Positions 5,309 through 7,111 of a stretch of DNA of 7,111 nt are shown in pieces. The stretch spans positions 1 to 7,111 of the forward strand of contig CALDSP010000204.1 of the NCBI GenBank assembly GCA_937924465.1, given 5' to 3'. Within the stretch, counting starts at the first letter, position 1; each line of letters opens with the position of its first letter. The notes under the pieces are model-generated. The model saw only the letters and a list, made by a program, of their open reading frames with translations, was not told the DNA's origin and made no database searches. This DNA is from an uncultured Leptospiraceae bacterium (GTDB lineage Bacteria > Spirochaetota > Leptospiria > Leptospirales > Leptospiraceae). Position numbers and translations under genes: made by a program.

Positions 5309-6796
5309 TTAAGTTGTTTTGGTTTTTACAACTGCACTATGCCAACGAGATAGCTCTTGTTTTCTAATTTCTTCTTTCATTTTAGGGGAGTACTCTTTGT
5401 ATTTTTTTGTGAGTTTTTTTAATTCATTTACAGAAGAGTAAAACTTTACTTCTAAACCAGCTAAAAAAGCAGCTCCTAAAACTGTTGTATCAATATTTTC
5501 TGGACGAATCACTTTTTTTCCTAAAATATCAGCTTGGTACTGCATAAGATAATCATTAGAAGTGGCTCCCCCATCTACCTTTAGAACTTTTAGAGGTTGG
5601 TTTGTGTCTTGTTCCATTGCATGAACTAGGTCATAAGATTGTAAAGCAATGGATTTCAATGCAGCTCTTGTGATTTGTTCGGGAGTAGTATCTCTTGTGA
5701 GTCCATAAATAGCTCCTCTTGCATCCATATCCCAATGGGGAGCTCCGAGTCCTGCAAAGGCTGGCACAAAAACAACTTCATCTTCTTTTTTGAGAGATTG
5801 AGCAATTTTTTGTGTATCCGCGCTTTTTTTGAAAAATTTCATGTTGTCTCTTAACCACTGAACTACAGCCCCCCCTATGAAAACAGAACCTTCTAATGCA
5901 TAAACAGTATTTCCCTCTGGTCCACATGCTAAAGTTGTAATGAGACCATTTTTTGAAATTAAAAAGTTTTCTCCTGTGTTAAACAGTAAAAAGCAACCTG
6001 TTCCGTAAGTGTTTTTGGCTTCTCCGGGTTCAGTGCAGAGTTGTCCAAAAAGGGCACCTTGTTGATCCCCTACAAGTGAAGTAATAGGAATTCCATCGGG
6101 TAAGCCCTTGACTCCTTGTGTTTTTCCAAAACTAAAGCGAGAAGGATGTACTTCTGGTAGCATTGAATTAGGAATTCCTAATATTTTTAGAAGATCTGAA
6201 TCCCATTTTTTATCTACAATATTGTAAATAAGAGTTCTAGATGCGTTTGTGTGATCTGTGGCATGAGATTTCCCGTTAGAAAGTTTATATAGAAGCCAAG
6301 TATCAATTGTTCCAAAAAATAAATTTCCTTCCTCTGCCTTTTCTTTTGCGTTTTTTACATGATTTAAAATCCAATGAATCTTTGTACCACTAAAATAAGC
6401 ATCTAAAACTAATCCAGTTCGATTTCGAAACTCACTCTCTAAACCTTGCTTTTTTAGATCAGTACAAAATTCAGAAGTTCTTCTGCATTGCCAGACAATT
6501 GCATTGTGAATTGGTTTTCCAGTTTTACGATCAAAAACAACAGTTGTTTCTCTTTGGTTTGTAATTCCAATTGCTACCGCATTTGTGGGTTTGAGTTTTC
6601 CTTTGCGAATTGCAGAAGTAATGAGTTTTTCTGTCTTAGTCCAAATTTCTTCAGCATTGTGTTCTACCCATCCCGGCTTAGGATAAATTTGTTTAAACTC
6701 TTCATAAGCCATAGAAATTACTTTCCCTTTATTATCAAAACAAAAAGTTCGAATTCCCGTTGTGCCGGCATCAATTCCAATAATAAACTCTTTCAA
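5309..6796 (-). CDS. glpK: Glycerol kinase (FGGY family), ATP-dependent
   Basis: GlpK phosphorylates glycerol with ATP to sn-glycerol 3-phosphate in the cytoplasm, for glycerolipid synthesis or oxidation by GlpD. From the TTG start I choose, it is 495 residues, the normal family length. The glycerol-contacting residues of the E. coli enzyme are all present: R82/E83 in TNQRETT, Y134 in LDAYFSGTK, and D244/Q245 in VGDQQGALFGQL. Also conserved are KNTYGTGCF, GLGAPHWD, GAIYGLTR and the C-terminal FGGY signature DGGATSNDYLMQYQADILG. The phosphate loop is DAGTTGIR rather than the usual DQGTTSSR. The HFYG histidine-phosphorylation motif of Gram-positive enzymes and the PGIETTERN IIA-glucose contact of E. 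coli are absent, so neither known PTS control is expected. Start choice: a frame extending to TTG at 6808 would place GGAGGA inside the coding region, while TTG at 6796 lies four bases after it. No glpF, glpD or glpR is adjacent. Confidence 0.97.
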   Translation of the reverse strand: MKEFIIGIDAGTTGIRTFCFDNKGKVISMAYEEFKQIYPKPGWVEHNAEEIWTKTEKLITSAIRKGKLKPTNAVAIGITNQRETTVVFDRKTGKPIHNAIVWQCRRTSEFCTDLKKQGLESEFRNRTGLVLDAYFSGTKIHWILNHVKNAKEKAEEGNLFFGTIDTWLLYKLSNGKSHATDHTNASRTLIYNIVDKKWDSDLLKILGIPNSMLPEVHPSRFSFGKTQGVKGLPDGIPITSLVGDQQGALFGQLCTEPGEAKNTYGTGCFLLFNTGENFLISKNGLITTLACGPEGNTVYALEGSVFIGGAVVQWLRDNMKFFKKSADTQKIAQSLKKEDEVVFVPAFAGLGAPHWDMDARGAIYGLTRDTTPEQITRAALKSIALQSYDLVHAMEQDTNQPLKVLKVDGGATSNDYLMQYQADILGKKVIRPENIDTTVLGAAFLAGLEVKFYSSVNELKKLTKKYKEYSPKMKEEIRKQELSRWHSAVVKTKTT

Positions 6797-6800
6797 TGTG

Positions 6801-6806
6801 TCCTCC
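6801..6806 (-). promoter_or_regulatory. Shine-Dalgarno site (GGAGGA) that decides the glpK start codon
   Basis: On the minus strand GGAGGA is followed by CACA and then TTG (complement of 6794-6796). The spacing matches that of GGAGGA before the ATG at 2089. The longer reading frame would start at the TTG at 6808, which overlaps this site and has no purine-rich sequence upstream of it, so that start is unlikely. Confidence 0.85.
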
Positions 6807-6881
6807 AAAGTTTTCTTAAGTGTTTAAAAATAGTAATTTAAAAGAATTTTAAGAAGACAAGTTTTTTACAAAATGAATCTT

Positions 6882-6887
6882 TATAAT
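6882..6887 (+). promoter_or_regulatory. Candidate -10 box (TATAAT) for the PAS sensor gene
   Basis: An exact TATAAT lies 69 bases before the ATG at 6957. No good -35 box lies 16-18 bases upstream; TTTACA (6865-6870) is too close at 11 bases. The match could be chance in this AT-rich spacer. Confidence 0.25.
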
Positions 6888-6956
6888 TTTAAAAATACTT
6901 TGCATTCTCCTGAACTCTTACAAAACTAATTAAAAAAACAGAAAAAGTATCACAAT

Positions 6957-7111
6957 ATGACGAATTTTATTGATTTTGAAAACATCTTCCATATTCTTCC
7001 TGATCCAATCTTTGTAATTGATCAAAATTTGAATATATGTGGATTTAATAACAAAGCTAAAGAATTCTTAGAACAAATCAATTTAACAGAAAAATGCTAT
7101 AAGGTGATTTA
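6957..7111 (+). CDS. PAS-domain sensor protein, N-terminal fragment cut by the window edge
   Basis: The frame opens with ATG at 6957 and runs uninterrupted to the window end, giving 51 full codons. An in-frame TAA at 6927-6929 bounds it upstream, and no other ATG, GTG or TTG start exists between them. The ribosome site is poor (only AGAAAAAG, about ten bases upstream). The translation begins MTNFIDFENIFHILPDP and continues IFVIDQNLNICGFNNKAKEF and then KCYKVI. The ILPDPIFVID...NKAKEFL pattern is that of a PAS-domain N-terminus, and the KCYKVI segment resembles the GKKCYEV strand common in PAS domains of sensor kinases and related regulators. There is no signal peptide, so it should be cytoplasmic. 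The output domain (kinase, GGDEF, sigma-54 activator or other) lies beyond the window. It is divergent from glpK; regulation of glpK by it would be speculation. Confidence 0.75.
   Translation, partial: MTNFIDFENIFHILPDPIFVIDQNLNICGFNNKAKEFLEQINLTEKCYKVI

Larger units (their letters stand above)
6797..6956. promoter_or_regulatory. Divergent intergenic region between glpK and the PAS sensor gene
   Basis: This 160-base AT-rich spacer should hold the promoters of both genes. For glpK I see only a weak pair: TTGTCT (complement of 6855-6860) and TACTAT (complement of 6830-6835), 19 bases apart. For the plus strand there is an exact TATAAT at 6882-6887. A short inverted repeat, TTAAAA-GAA-TTTTAA (6838-6852), lies between them but is made of A+T only and could be chance. 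Confidence 0.5.

Noticed and set aside
6797..6808. A four-codon N-terminal extension of GlpK starting at TTG 6808.
   Set aside because: The extension consists of the Shine-Dalgarno sequence itself, and no ribosome site precedes it; TTG at 6796 is the better start.
6488..6841. A 117-codon plus-strand open frame opposite the 5' part of glpK.
   Set aside because: It is antisense to the conserved glycerol kinase coding sequence. Its composition (many Cys, Asn, Ser, Phe) is that expected of a reverse-frame shadow.
1..7111. CRISPR arrays, tRNA or rRNA genes, insertion sequences or phage modules.
   Set aside because: I found no regularly spaced repeats, cloverleaf-like segments, terminal inverted repeats, or transposase or integrase motifs in the window.

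Overview
The window is AT-rich (about two thirds A+T by eye) and looks like chromosomal DNA from a spirochaete, most likely a member of the Leptospiraceae. The evidence is indirect. Two putative lipoproteins have leader peptides ending in an atypical lipobox (LLFC, QLFC), then a charged stretch, then a run of leucines, a style I associate with Leptospira lipoproteins. A receiver–PAS–PAS–GAF signalling protein and an unattached sensor gene also fit a signalling-rich spirochaete genome. No rRNA, tRNA, IS element, phage gene or CRISPR array is visible.

Layout, left to right. (1) Positions 120-1826, minus strand: a 568-residue receiver–PAS–PAS–GAF protein with no recognisable output domain. (2) Positions 1827-2088: a 262-base divergent promoter region. 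(3) Positions 2089-3399, plus strand: a 436-residue seven-bladed beta-propeller lipoprotein (lactonase/YVTN-like), followed by a hairpin terminator. (4) Positions 3400-3585: a spacer with a perfect 18-bp palindrome. (5) Positions 3586-5160, plus strand: a 524-residue M30 (hyicolysin)-like zinc metallopeptidase, probably also a lipoprotein. (6) Positions 5161-5308: a convergent spacer with the glpK terminator. (7) Positions 5309-6796, minus strand: glycerol kinase GlpK, for which I choose a TTG start. (8) Positions 6797-6956: a second divergent promoter region. (9) Position 6957 to the window end, plus strand: the first 51 codons of a PAS-domain sensor protein.

The genes do not form one operon: strands alternate, each tandem or convergent junction has a candidate terminator, and the spacers are 150-260 bases. 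The two lipoproteins are the only plausible functional pair. They are adjacent, on the same strand, share the same N-terminal architecture and are probably both envelope-exposed. GlpK commits glycerol to glycerol-3-phosphate for phospholipid synthesis or catabolism, and no other glycerol gene is visible beside it.

I do not see a clearly new biological system. The most worthwhile leads are the output-less receiver/PAS/GAF protein, the lipoprotein pair with its shared leader and the palindrome between the genes, and the glpK start and its altered phosphate-loop motif.
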